A stretch of 64,000 nt of DNA from Artemia franciscana (Eukaryota; Arthropoda; Branchiopoda; Anostraca; Artemiidae). The DNA lies in contig NC_088881.1 in NCBI RefSeq assembly GCF_032884065.1, positions 1,918,001-1,982,000 of the forward strand, in the 5' to 3' direction. The position numbers and the translations under genes are program-made. Positions 34,953 through 46,912 of this stretch are shown here, in pieces (positions within the stretch are counted from its first letter, which is position 1; each line of letters starts with the position of its first letter). A model generated the notes under the pieces. That model searched no databases and was not told the DNA's origin. It saw only the letters and a program-made list of their open reading frames with translations.

Positions 34953-35005
34953 GCGGGTTGGAATATTCCCATAACAATTAGAGTGAAACTTAACCGAATA
35001 TGGGA

Positions 35006-35240
35006 ATCAAACAGTTCGTGGTAACGAACTGTAGTAAGGAGCGACCCGGCTCAATAGTAAACGAAACTCTAAAAAACGGAATTTCGATGCTAAAAGATAT
35101 ATCAAAAGAATCGGATTTTTATGCTGATTTTAAATATATACGTTTCATCAAATTCAGTCTTTGTCATCAAAATTTACGAGCCTGAGAAAATTTGCCTTAT
35201 TTTGGAAAATAGGGGGTAACACCCCCTAAAAGGGGGGAAT
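35006..35240 (-). repeat. modular hairpin-ended repeat, copy D (short)
   Basis: Only the terminal 230 bases: hairpin, GGAGCGACCCGGCTCAATAG, and the segment up to AGGGGGTAACACCCCCTA. Sharp hairpin end, truncated other end. Confidence 0.85.
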
Positions 35241-35845
35241 TTGGGCGAGTGAATTTTTCGGGGCAAAGGAAGATTATTTCAGGTAAGAAAAGAAATTGAA
35301 ACATAAGTTATTTTTCCTAAAAAAACGCAATCTTCTCAGCTTTTGTTCTTCATTTGAGGATAATCGTCATTAGGTTAAAATGTCAACCTAAAGAAAAGTG
35401 ATAGATTTGGCTATAAAAACATGAAAAAAGTCTTTGAAGAAAAATCGATTAATAGAAGTCTTTAATGGACTCTCAGAGAGGATGTAAGTTATCATTAATT
35501 AAAAAGGAAGAAAATGATTACGCATTTTGAGAGGGGAGGCCAATCGCATAAAATCTAAAATAGTCAAGATCAAGAATTGTGGCGGTGGATTCCAAGCCCC
35601 CAAGAGTTTTAGAAACTAAAATTATTATCATCAGCATTCATAATTTCCTGATTACGTAAACGAAAGATGGTAAAATCTGCTTCCCACTCACGTAATTGAA
35701 TAAAGAAAAAGAAACATGAAAATTCATGTTTTTACATTAAAAATATTGGAGAGAGTGTGGCCTCCGTACGAGGTTTTTAATGCACTAACAGTCAAATTAG
35801 ATTTTATAATTGAAAATAAAATATATTTCAAAGTTCATAAGTTAC
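35241..35845. other. no gene recognised
   Basis: AT-rich DNA downstream (on the minus strand) of the candidate MATH-like exon. No following exon was identified. Confidence 0.35.
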
Positions 35846-36049
35846 CTTTAAAGACGAGTAGAAGCCAATCTTGTAGGGTCCAAATGAGAACATAGGGTTG
35901 AGGAGATTCTCAGACAAAAGAATACAATTTAAGGTGGAAAAAAAGTCAAAAATAGACCACTGGAATTTACAGACCTTACCGGCAGTGCTGACCTCGGTTT
36001 CATGACTATTCATCCAGGAAGTGTAATTTGGGATGAGGGCAACATTCAT
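35846..36049 (-). CDS. candidate MATH-like exon
   Basis: ATG at 36049 opens exactly 68 codons to a donor, TTAAAG|GTAACT (phase 0). The peptide contains KVCKFQWSIFDFFSTL, then LLSENLLNPMFSFG and YKIGFYSSL. This resembles the start of a MATH (meprin/TRAF homology) domain: 'F.W.I.nFs..., ..s..F......W.l..yp'. MATH domains bind partner proteins, often in BTB ubiquitin-ligase adaptors. The rest of the domain would be on later exons, which I could not find. An alternative donor (GCCG|GTAAGG) lies inside the exon. The assignment is tentative. Confidence 0.35.
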
Positions 36050-37460
36050 GTGGTTTTTAATTCTGTTTCAACTGGCACTTTAGGAGTCCCAATAGTTGCA
36101 AAACAAGCAGAAATCAGAATTTCCTGTTTAAATGAAAGCTATATAAAAATTTCAACCAAAATTTTAAGCAGTCTTTTGAAAAAAAGTAATCTATACATAA
36201 ATAAAACAAATTTATATGTAAACAAAATATCTATTTTTGTTGAGATTCTACATCTCAGAAAGTAGGTATTTACAAATCCTAAGTTTGACAGATTTCCCCC
36301 TCTAATTGACATTGATGACTTTTCAGCTTTCATTTTTTGTTCGAAGTAGTTGCTGTATCACTGAAATCCACCAGATACATAATTATTTAATAGAAATCCA
36401 CAGTTGCCATTGCTTTCTTGTTAGCTTATTTAATAAAAACGGTTTTGTGGCGCAAAGCCTAGAAGTGCTCCTTTCCGATCGAGTCCTTTTTGTCTAGAAT
36501 CACCTTCTTATTAGCTTAAAAAAGAAATACAAGTTTTGTGACGTATGCCGTAAACATTCTACTTTTCAACAGATATTGCTGTTAGTTTGGAATTAGCATA
36601 CTAGAAACAAACCTGTTTCTAACACACCACAAACTGCCTGTGCCCGTTTTCGACTAACCCAACGATTATATGTCACTAAGAAAAGCTGAACACCCACAAA
36701 TTAGAATTACAATTTGTTGTATATACCGAATAAGCTAAATTTGTTATACATACCAAGTACGCTAAAATTCATCAATACATTTTTTTAAATACTTTTTCAA
36801 ACTTGTGGTCACTATGGGCTGAGGGTCACTCTCTATTAGACTGCAGTTCTCAATTATTGAGATGTTTCTCGAACAACTTTCTTTAATAGAAAGTTTTTTT
36901 GTTTTGTTTTTAAATAGGCAACATAGAATAAATCTAATTGACTGGTTTGAAGTAAAGGATGTTATATTGCTAAGAGTCAACTTTCTAAGGTCAGGAGAAA
37001 ACACTAAACTTCTGTGCAATCAACTAGCTAGTTTACCGTAACACGTTACCGTTACCGTTACAGTTTCTCAAAGAACCTTTACTGGATATCTATTGGTCTT
37101 GGAATAGGCTAGGACTATCTTTGGGACCAGAAATAGGATTGTTTAATTTAATTTCTGTATTAAAATTTTTGGAGGTATTTAAAACCCTCTTTAGGTTTCA
37201 TTTATTCATTAACAGTAATTTCTGGTCGTTTTGAGCTTGAATCATTAGAGGAATTTATTTCTGATGGCAGGGCCGGGCAAAGGCCGATTGGGCCTAATCG
37301 AGCTCCGCGTAATAAATATAACAGTAAAATTACCCAAAACTACTTTAACAATGTCTAGGATAACTATAGGCTAATGAAAGAAAGAATGCGCAAAATCAAT
37401 TATATTGTTTATTTGTTCTCTGAATGTTTATCCAAAAGTTTAACTCCAGAAACATAAAAC
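36050..37460. other. no gene recognised
   Basis: AT-rich DNA with fortuitous frames of 60-85 codons. Nothing matches a family I know. Confidence 0.35.
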
Positions 37461-37463
37461 ACT

Positions 37464-37900
37464 TGCATAAGTATTGATGAGACAACTGATCACATCCTCC
37501 CAGAATGCCCTCGTTCCATAATTGAGAGTAATATTCTAATCAGAAAAATTGAGTCATTGGGCCTGAAGACGTCCACCCCTCTCGTTTTAGGTTTTACCCA
37601 TGTTATTAAAGATAATAAGATAGAAATATTAGAGGCATTGGGAGAAATTGTGTCTTCGACAAATACTTTCAACTGGGTTTAGCTTTAATGGTATTATTAG
37701 GCTGCTTATTTTTTACCACTCAATAGAGGGCGGTGAGAAGAGAAGATGATTTGATTTTTATTGTATTTTTATTTTTTTTCTATTTTACTTTCTCTTATTT
37801 ATAATAACTAATATCAGATAACTGTTTTATTTTAATTTGCTGTCACAGAGGGCGAAAGCTGAGCGTATTTTCTCTACAACAACATAAAACACAAGTACAA
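37464..37900 (+). pseudogene. I/R1-like LINE 3' end (CCHC-type tail)
   Basis: Plus-strand reading NTCISIDETTDHILPECPRS matches the 'C..C...ET..HiL..Cp' metal-binding-like tail that follows RT (and RNase H) in I/R1/LOA-type LINEs, here with the first Cys region eroded. The frame stays open to NTFNWV, stop. A 3' UTR ends near 37900 in CTACAACAACATAAAACAC, an imperfect CAA-type tail like that at 50680-50700. Confidence 0.55.
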
Positions 37901-38339
37901 CAGGATAAACCGTATAAAAACACAATAGCATATACAATATTATATACATTTTTATATAATAATATATACGTTTTTACCACCTTTTTTCAATTAATGATTA
38001 ATAAAAACGCAATTAAATGCAAAGACAATATAAAAAGTCGAACTCTAGAACCAAAATCTGAAAATTCGCAGGGTGACGGGAGGACCAAGAATTTTTCTTT
38101 CCCATTTTAACAGAAATTAAGAATTTTAACGAACAAAAAAAAATTAAGTATTTTAATTTTAACGAACAAAATTAAGAATTCTAACGAATGAAAAAAAGAA
38201 AATCAAGTATCTTAATTTAAAAAAATTAAGAATCTTAAGAAAAAAAAATTTGACCCAGATTTCCTAAGATCTGCATTGCTTTCGCCTACTATTTCATTGG
38301 GAGTAATGATTCAGAGCCATTATTCCTGGACAAGATAAA

Positions 38340-39075
38340 TAAATCTATGAAAAGATTGAAAGTTAACGACACGCCTGGTTGCTGTGGAATAGCTTCTGAA
38401 GTGTGGGGGTCCTGTGTTGTTGCCCTGGCTCCAAACAATGTTCTGCACAGTGTGGTCCACGGAGATCATTCTGAAGGATGGGTTGACTGGAATAATTCTG
38501 CACCATGGGAACAGAAAAGATCAAAGAACAAATGATCCAACTACGGAGGAATAGCGTTACTCTCCCTTCATACTAAATTATTGACAACGAACCTCCGCAA
38601 AAGGTCCTCTAGTATAATTCAAAGAAACCGGAGAATCGCACAAGCAGGTTTCATACTCGGGCGTTCCACTAGCGAGGATATTCACTTTTTGGTAAATGAT
38701 AGAAGACATGGAAATTTCAAAAGAAGGCGTACATTCACTTTATGGTAAATGATAGAAGACACGAGAATTTCAAAAGAAGGCAAAGTCGCTTTTGACTGTA
38801 GATAGGAAGTCACTGTGGCTCACACTAAGAATAATAGGTTTTCCCCAGAACGTCAAGCTGTATACAAGTTAACGGGAAAAAAACGAAGCCAGCCTTTCTG
38901 CATTCGTACTGGATTTGTCAGGGATCTGCCATGCCTTCGGAACTTTTTGATTGCGTCATTGACTACATGATAATAGGGAACACTACCCAACTGAATTTCG
39001 GTGACAGACTCGTAAGCAATGTTGACTTTGCTGACGATTTGGCACATGAAAGTTCTTAAGCCGAACTGGCCAGAC
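38340..39075 (+). pseudogene. RTE-like reverse transcriptase, heavily decayed
   Basis: Plus-strand pieces in several frames: KRLKVNDTPGCCGIASEVW, then SNYGGIALLSLHTKLLTTNL ('NyRGI.LLs...K'), IAQAGFILGRSTSEDIHFL ('QaGFr.GRsT.DqI'), ICQGSAMPSELFDCVIDYMI ('v.QGc..sP.LF...ID.i') and VDFADDLAHES (the catalytic FADD). The order is that of an RTE-like LINE RT. Stops and frameshifts are frequent, and a block at about 38680-38780 is partly duplicated (TTTGGTAAATGATAGAAGACA occurs twice). Confidence 0.6.
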
Positions 39076-40099
39076 ATGACAATAAACAACAAAGAGAGAT
39101 AAAACTCCACAAAAAAAAACCTCAAACGAGACGACGGCCAGTAGAGAGGAAAGACTAAAACAACGCGGATATTTCGCCTGTATCGAAACAAGGCGTCCTC
39201 AGCACAAGATAAAAAGAAAACTAAACTAAAAACAAATAAAAACCACCACCAATAATAATAAATACAATTGTCGCTACTTATCCACGTAGGGAAAAGAAGC
39301 TATTCGAGTTACTTCAATGGGAAACATCAAAGAGCAACTGAGGAAAAATTATGAAAATTGAAACTTTTCATATTGAAAATTGTAATTTATTATTATCAGT
39401 GGTGGTTTTTGTTTGTTTGGATTGCAAGATGGTACAATAGTCTTCATTATTTCCTAAGTAATAATACACCTGAAGATGTACCTGCGGCGGCTCAAGACTG
39501 GGTTCACTGAAAACGCTATTGTCTGCTCTCTCGCTGAAAGAAGAAATTCTGAATCTTAAGAAGTTGGCGTAAACATGACGCATTTCGATATCTGGATATC
39601 TTGATATTTCGATATCTGGTTCCAAACGCCCGTCAATTGAAAGGAATTTCCAAACTTGCTAGAACGCATCAAGAACTTGTCTTTTCACGCAAAACTTTCC
39701 TAGACTAAAATCGATTCCATAAGTGCAGTTAATACAGATAATGGATGCCTGAAACTAAACAAAGACTTGAGTTTTATGATAATGAGTCAAGAATGAATGC
39801 TTTGATAGAAGAGTAGAAGAGTTGTGAAAAGTTATAACTTTTCAGCGCGTATTTCTCTAAGGAAAGAAATCTGAAGAACAAAAACCAATTTAACGTCATT
39901 ATTCTATTTTTTTCAAGAAACAGGGGTTATTAGAACAAAAAAAGTCTTTTTTTGGGGGAGATATCCTTTGTCACTCCCTGTTTCACCCGAGTAATCATTT
40001 GAGTATAACCTTCCATTTTAACGTCACAGTCTGTCTACCAAAAAAGTGGAGGTGCCACATACTCGTTATGCAATAATAATAACCAAAAAACAAAAAAAA

Positions 40100-41352
40100 A
40101 CTGAAAATAAGGAGAAGCATTAAAACTTGGAACATACAGAAATTATTCTTTATGACAGGGCTGCTACTTCTTCGACCCTTGCTTTTTACACTATTCTTAA
40201 AGCTGTTTAAAAATACTTTTCATTCAAATTGACCTGCTCTTGTGTTCAAAAACACAAGCTTTGATAACACTGCTTTGATAAAGCAGACTTTATCGAAGAA
40301 TTGTGACCAAAAATCACTATTCTTTGATAGTCACACTTTATCAAAAGACTGCTCTGATAAAGCAGTATTTATCAAAGAATTGTGACAAAAAGTCAGACCT
40401 TACCGTAAAGAACAAGGGTTGAGGAAGGGGCTGCCCCCTTGTATACGGAATATTTTCTGTTCATTTCAAATTTAAATGCTCCTCCCTACTGTCCGTTGAA
40501 TAAACTTGGATTTTTCTAACCGTTTTATAAATAAAGACGGGAAATTTCCATTCCCCCCGCCTTGTAAAGTTTTCCCTGGAAAATTGCTTCTCGAAGTTCC
40601 CCTCCCAAAAGAAAATTCTCTAAGTGGAAAATCTCCCGAAGCAGAAATCCCCCCCCCAAAAAAAAATTCTATGTATTTCCCAATAACAAATACAATGTGA
40701 ACAGTGGGCAAATTTTGTGACTTACAACCCTTTTTTCTGAGGCTATGGGGGTCATGTCATCCCAAAAGGCAATAGTTATTGACAAATCAACTATGCCGAA
40801 TCACATGCCTACCTCGAAAATCGGGCGTCTTTGGGCAAACACAGGTGTGACAAGGGTGTTACTTGCCCTCCAATCTTTTTGGTCATTTAAAAGGGCACTA
40901 AAACATTTACTTTCGTTCGAATGGGTCATCTCCTGTTCTTCTAGGACTATTGGTTAAACACGATCACCCCTCAGGAAAAAAAAAACAAAACAAACTCTAA
41001 TACATCATATTCCTTCTCGCAAAAAAAGCAAAATTTCCAAATTTTGTATTTAGGAGCTTGAAACCTCCGCAATAAGGTTCTCTGTTATGTCAAATCTAAC
41101 TGTGTGATCTTCATTAAGATTTCTTAACCTTTTGTGTATGTTTCCTCCCTTTTCAAAAATCAAGTTAATTTTCTCAGGTTCGTAACTTTTGACGGGTAAC
41201 ATTAAACTTAAGGAATTATATAAATTTGGAATCAGCATAAGAATCTAATTATTTCAATGTATCTATTGTTATCAAAATTACATGTTTTAGAGTTTCGGCT
41301 ACTATTGGGCCAAATCTCTCCTTACTAATAGTTCATTACCACGAACTGTTTA
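40100..41352 (+). repeat. modular hairpin-ended repeat, copy E (diverged)
   Basis: Same module order as copy A, but with many substitutions and an extra run of TTTGATAAAGCAG-type short repeats at about 40255-40390 in place of the usual fold-back loop. Ends with the hairpin (GTTCATTACCACGAACTG, one arm mutated). The oldest-looking copy in the window. Confidence 0.75.
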
Positions 41353-41796
41353 ATAGTAGAAGATAGAACATGCTCGGAAACAAGTTCAAAAACTCAAATA
41401 GTAACTATTTCGGTGGTATATTGGCAGTGGCGTAAATTAGAAAGAACTAGGGGGAGGCGCACCCCAAGATTACCCGCGCCCCAGCAAATGGGATATACCC
41501 CTTACTGCACTTCCTGGCTGAACGGCCTCGAAACGTAGGTCTGCACCGCCGGTTTCGACTTTAAAAGTCAAGTGCCGTACCTTTACCTTTTTGACCTCCT
41601 GATCAGGAGGATACCTGATCAGCACTAGGGTTGGGAATAGGTATTGCACGAATCAAAGAATGTTGGGTTTAGAAGTGTCCCTTTTCCAACTGAAATTTTA
41701 TGCTAATAATTTACTGAAATTTTTTCTAATATAGCTAATTTGCTTTTTTTACGAACATACCTTATTTTACTCAAAGGCAAAATACATTTATATACT

Positions 41797-42989
41797 TCAA
41801 ATTAGGTTACAGATAAGTTTTTCGGTTATATGGTTGTCTTTATGCCGGTTATAGTTCGACTTATAAGAAAATCTTTTTCTACATATTTCACATTCGTAAA
41901 GTTTCGCTTCAGAGTGTATTATTACGTGTCTAGTTAAATCAGGCTTTCTAGAAAAGCTTTTATCACACAGCTCACAACTGTAGGGTTTTTCCCCAGAGTG
42001 AATAATCACGTGACCAGCCAAATTTGATTTAGTAAAAAATCTCTTCTTACATGTTTCACATTCAAAGGTTTTTTCTCCAGAGTGTATTTTTCTATGTTTA
42101 TTCCAGTCACACTTTCTGAAAAAACCTTTATGACATTGGTAACACTCGTATTGTCTTTCCTCTGAATGAACTATTATATGATTAGCCAGATTCGACTTCG
42201 TATAAAAGGTCTTGTGGCACACGTCACACATGTACGGTTTTTCTCCCGAGTGTCTTTTAATGTGTTCAATCAAATCAGACTTTCTAATAAACCCCTTGTT
42301 GCACAACTCACATTCATACTGTCTTTCCCCTGAATGAACCATCATGTGAGTAGCCAAACTCGACCTCACAGAAAAACTCTTCATACAAATGTTACACTCG
42401 AAGGGTTTTTCTCCTGAGTGTCTTCTCATGTGTAACGTCATATATCTTTTCCTAGAAAAACATTTCTTGCACAACTCACATTCATAAGGTTTTTCTCCAG
42501 AGTGTATTTTCATATGTTGAGTTAATTCACACTTCCTATAAAAGCTCTTTTTACAGAGTTCGCACCCATGCGGTCTGTCTCCTGAGTGAATTTTTTTATG
42601 ACGAGCTAGTTCCAATTTAGTCGTAAAATTCTTCTTACATTGTTCACATCGGTGGCGTTTTTCGCCTGAATGCCTTTCTAAGTGTTCCGTCAAATGTGAC
42701 CTTTGAGAAAAACTTCTTTTACATATTTCACACTCATGCGGCTTTCCGTAACTATGAATTCTTTGGTGTTTAGACAAACGTAAGCTGGATGAAAAATTTT
42801 TCTGACATACGTCACATTTGAATGTTTCTGGAGAACAAGTTACTTCTTTCGTTGTTGACAAGCTCAAAGACAGAGGTACTACGGGTTCACCACAAGGGTC
42901 AACTTCTTGTTTTATGTAGGAGCTGGTATAGCCGTATCTACTGGGCTCTTTGCATTGCTCTTCTAGTTGATTAACATCCAAAGGTACAT
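41797..42989 (-). CDS. C2H2 zinc-finger transcription factor, terminal exon (12 fingers)
   Basis: Third and last coding exon of a gene whose first exons lie at 52980-53022 and 51143-51304. The acceptor (GCTTTTTTTAG) precedes an exon entering in phase 1, so G|AT makes Asp69, and the joined CDS is 1398 bases (465 residues). Residues 127-455 are twelve C2H2 fingers in strict 28-residue register, each C-x2-C-x12-H-x3-H, with linkers mostly HSGEKPY/F rather than the common HTGEKP. Fingers 8 and 10 share the recognition-helix stretch TKSNLA. The N-terminal part has no KRAB, ZAD or BTB domain that I recognise, but carries IKQE (residues 94-97), a sumoylation consensus. Expected to bind DNA in the nucleus; targets are unknown. 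TGA stop at 41797-41799. No canonical AATAAA is seen just downstream. All cysteines and histidines are intact, so the gene is probably functional. Confidence 0.9.
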
Positions 42990-43489
42990 CTAAAAAAAGC
43001 AAGATGATTAAGAGTTTCCATTTTTTGTAATAGTATTTTACGAGTTATCAAGTTTTAAAACAATCACTATTATTTTATCCAATTCAGTCTCACTATTGCA
43101 TGATCAAAACAACAAACTTAGTTACTTGAGACTAGGCACAGATTTTAATAGGGAGGCTCCGAGAAACCGATTTCTAGATAGAATTAATATTTTCTTTTTC
43201 TTTTTTATCAGTATTTCAATTAGCTCCAACACATAGGCGAAATGTAAAATCAAAAATAAGACCACACTACCAAAATAAAGTAAATTATCGGCCAAAAAAT
43301 AAAAGAAAATAATGCGGTGTGCATATCCCCTATGAACTTGAAGTCTTCGGAGTAAAAGAAAAGATTTATCTTTTTACTCTTTATTTAAAACTAAATTTTA
43401 CTAATGCAGAAGTGTTTGGGAAGTATTCCAGCTAAAAGTCCTTAAAAGTTTGTCATCTACAACACAACATCTACTTCTACACTTAACAA

Positions 43490-44060
43490 CAACCTGCGTT
43501 GCATCCCTGTTTATATAGATCATTTTGTAGATTTTGTCCTAAGGGAAACGGCAAACAATATGAAAGAACAAGGAATTCATTCGGAAGGTAAAACTCTCCT
43601 AGACATAGATTATTTGAATTGTCCTAGATAAAAATTTGGGTAAAATGAATAATTTTTTGAAGATTTTAAGAGTTCAGCGTGTAAGATTAGGCTTAAGCAT
43701 CAATGTTAAGAAGACTAAGTCGGTTCGACCGGAAATCAATAATGTTCAATAACGAGAAGATCGATCATATGGATGAAAAAAGGCTCAACCTGAGCCAAGG
43801 CAGAGGGTGTCTTTTTATAGTTGAAAAAAGCTTGGAATAATAGGAAGATAAATCTGCGATTTAAAATTCGAACATTGAAACTTACAGGGACAACAATGAT
43901 GTAGTATGGTTCTTAAACTTAAGTGCTTCGGAAGACGAAGGAGGATTTGTTGCATATTTTCCAGAGGAATTGTCTATGGAAAGTTTTAGGTACCATTTTG
44001 AAATCGAATGGCTATCTCAGATTTTCACTCGAAACCTTTTTGGCATTCTTCGGGCTAAAA
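43490..44060 (+). pseudogene. RTE-like LINE fragment, upstream piece
   Basis: Plus-strand readings HFVDFVLRETANNMKEQGIHSEGKTLLDIDY, KKTKSV and then LLHIFQRNCLWKVLGTIL parallel the sequence of the larger fragment at 44430-45830 (LMDFVLQSTGKVMGEHRIQW, KKTKSL, ERFQRNCQG). The YADD is lost (DIDYLNC). Frameshifts are common. Same family, independent or duplicated copy. Confidence 0.55.
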
Positions 44061-44429
44061 TTGTCGTTTTACGCCACACAATGGCAAAAAATACTAATTT
44101 CTTTTGGCATATTCTTTTCTGGTAATAAAAAAGATCAGTAGGGCATATATGCATATGTAATCGTCAATACTTCAAAATATGACATATGTAATATATGACG
44201 CCAAAAAAATATCTTAAGAAAATGTAGCTTCCCTTCGACGATATAGTTGTCTCTAGGAGCCTGATTGTCAATGCTGAATTTACATGGATGACAGCGTTGT
44301 CAAATTTTACTACTTAGTCAAAACTACTTACTAAAAGGACTGGTGGTTCTGACGTCAGAAATAATTAACTGAAGATTATGAGTATGATTTTGAAAAAGTA
44401 CCTAGCAACTTTAGGAAAACTCTAGTTAA

Positions 44430-45830
44430 ACCACTGCATATGAAAGGTGATAAGAGTGAGTGTCGTGATTGTAGAGGCATTAGCCTGGTTACTGTAGGTA
44501 GCAAATTACTTAGTATTATGACACTTTTTAGACTTAGAAATGCTATAGACAAGCAATGTCACTCTTAAGCTAATAATCAAGAATTGCCTCGGCATTAAAA
44601 ACCCCTTTAGTCCTCAGTCATATATATTTTGAGTAAGCGTTAGATTCATCTGATAAAAGAGCCTGAGCGAAGGCCTTAATAATTGAGAAATGCCTGAGTC
44701 ACCGAAAACTTTTAGTCCTCAGTTTCATTGCTTATGAGCAAGCGTTCGATTGAGCTGATAGAAGAGCTTTAACAAAGGTCTTATCCTTGAATGATATGCC
44801 AGACGAATACATTAAAGTGATTAGAGCTATGTACGAGAATAACACTGCTGCGATTAAGGTATGAAATGAGGTTAATAGCTGGTTTCACATAAAATTTGGA
44901 GTCAAGCAGGGCTGTGCTCTGTCCCCATTTATATGGATCATTTTGATGGACTTTGTCTTACAGAGCACAGGAAAGGTAATGGGGGAACACAGAATTCAAT
45001 GGAGATAAAAAAAATTTCCTGGACTTCGGTTACGCTGATGATTTAAGCATATAGATGAAAGTGGGAGCAAAATGAATGAGCTTTTAGAAATTTTGGAAGT
45101 TCAGCGTCTTAGAATAGGTTTGAAAACTAAGGTTAAGAAGACTAAGTCGCTAAAGCTATGAATGAGTGAAGATGAAAAGGTGACATTGAGTAACAAAAAG
45201 ATCGATCAAGTGGACATCTTCACTTAACTTGGCAGTATTATTAGTAGAGATGATGGGTATCGTGCAGAGGTTAAAAGTAGAATGATCAAGGCTTAGGCTG
45301 TTTTTTTTTCACAGCTGAAAAAAGTTTTGAAGAATAGTAGGATAAATCTGCGAACCAAGATAAGAATGTTGGAAGATATAGTGATGAAATATTATGAAAT
45401 GTTATAGTGAAGTGGTCAAATATGGTTCTGAAGCATGGGTGCTCATATAAAATGAGCAACATTCACTGAACGTTTCCAGAGAAATTGCCAAGGATTGTTT
45501 TGTCAAAAAAAAGGTTGTATGAAAAGTCTGGTTCAATCCAACTTTCTAGGGCAATAATGAGAAAAAGGTTAAGATGGCTAGGGATGTTCTACAGATAAAA
45601 GATGACAGATTACCAAAGTTTGTCCTTTTCGGCGAACCACCTCGGGCTAAAAAGAAAGGAGTTCGTCAACAAGTGGGGTGGAAGGATATCGTAAAGAAAG
45701 ATTTATGGGAAATGGAAACTTCCTGGGAGGGTCTTTCTGGCTCTGTTGACCTACAGACAAGTCGAGGCAAAAAAGAAGTTTTTGTCCCACCACCTGAACA
45801 ATTAAAAGAAACAAAAGTTTGGCGCTAAAA
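44430..45830 (+). pseudogene. RTE-like LINE reverse transcriptase, decayed
   Basis: Ordered RT landmarks across frames: KPLHMKGDKSECRDCRGISLVTVGSKLLSIM, then INNTAAIK-like before WFHIKFGVKQGCALSPFIWIILMDFVL, then MNELLEILEVQRLRIGLK, VKKTKSL, LGSIISRDDG, SQLKKVLKNSRINLRTKIRMLE, FQRNCQG. The C-terminal frame at 45574-45828 reads MARDVLQIKDDRLPKFVLFGEPPRAKKKG...DLWEMETSWEG. The family is RTE-like by motif style. Many stops make it non-functional. It sits in intron 2 of the zinc-finger gene, antisense. Confidence 0.65.
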
Positions 45831-46228
45831 AATAAGCGATTTCAAGACTATTGAGCAATTTAAGAGAAATTTTTCCAGCTTCCTTTACAAAAATCAAACT
45901 TTCCCTGAATCTAAACATCCTTGCTTATTGTAATACTAAATATTGTAGATTTATATATTTTCTTGCTTTTTCATTATATTGCTTGATACCAGGATTAACA
46001 AGGTCCGTAAAGTAGAATATTTTGCTTGCGCACTCATAATTAGAGAGTTCTTTCAGTTTTGTTTTCAAATCCCCCCCCCCCCCGGAAATAATCTGCGTTG
46101 TGAGGGCCAACCTGTAATATATTAAACAGACATTCAATGGCAAAAGGTTCATTTCAAGCTATTATCTTTGAAACTTTACGCATGAATACACTACAATGTG
46201 CCCTGAACAATTTGGGCAAATATAAAAA
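45831..46228. other. intronic spacer with poly-C tract
   Basis: AT-rich, with a run of about 14 C at 46070-46083. No gene is seen. Confidence 0.5.
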
Positions 46229-46262
46229 TGTCTATAAACATACTAGATATTTCTAGTTAACA
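46229..46262. repeat. left half-unit of the 78/89-bp minisatellite
   Basis: TCTATAAACATACTAGATAT...AGTTAACAGG matches the right end of the minisatellite unit found after the LINE (49576-49940). The LINE thus interrupts, or was captured by, this repeat. Confidence 0.7.
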
Positions 46263-46276
46263 GGTTTCTTCAAACT

Positions 46277-46912
46277 TTGTTTGGATTTCTTCAAAGAATG
46301 TCAATTACTAAACTCCAATGTATTTTTTTAGGCGATTTTAACTTTGATCTTTTAAATCTAGAAGGAGTAAACCTTGATTTTTTTAACCTTATGCTTTCAC
46401 ATAACCTTTATCCCGCAGTTTCAATCCCAACTAGGATAACAGATCATTCGGCAACCCTGATTGACAATATCTTCCTTTCTTCGGATGCAATTGTGGAGTG
46501 CTGTGCTGACGTTGTCTTACACCCTGGGTCGGACCATCTACCATTATTTTGCACCATTAAAAGATTTGGCTGTAAACACAAAACCACTACTAAGTTTCAA
46601 TTCAGAATGATGAAAGCTGAAAATCTCAGGAAATTTAAAGAAGAAATCAGCACAGTATCATGGCAAGAAGTCATGGCGGAGAAAGAAGACCCCTCGACTG
46701 CTTTTGATAAATTTATGAGTATTTTGTCTCCCATCTATGATCAGTGTTGCCCATTAAAAACTGCAACTAAGAAGAAAAACCAACCGCGGAAGCCGTGGAT
46801 TACGGAAGAGATACTGGAAATGATGAAGAGGAGAGACCAACTATTCTCAGATTATCTCAATTGTGAGAGTGATGACAGTTGGGAAGAGTACAGAAGCCAA
46901 GAAATATGGTGA
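46277..46912 (+). pseudogene. LINE endonuclease, C-terminal half
   Basis: CIFLGDFNFDLL (the GDFN motif), TRITDHSATLIDNIFLSS and VVLHPGSDHLPLF (the SDHxP motif) identify the APE/EEP endonuclease of LINEs, which nicks the target to prime reverse transcription. The N-terminal half with the catalytic Asn/Glu is absent. The frame runs on through a linker (KKKNQPRKPWITEEILEMMKRRDQLF) and is separated from the RT by a one-base-type frameshift near 46900. Confidence 0.8.

Noticed and set aside
39368..39625. 85-codon minus ORF with EISRYPDIEMRH
   Set aside because: The start region is a GATATC-rich simple repeat and there is no splice or family support.
40506..40711. Overlapping ORFs on both strands
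   Set aside because: Within modular repeat copy E; the frame is not shared with other copies.
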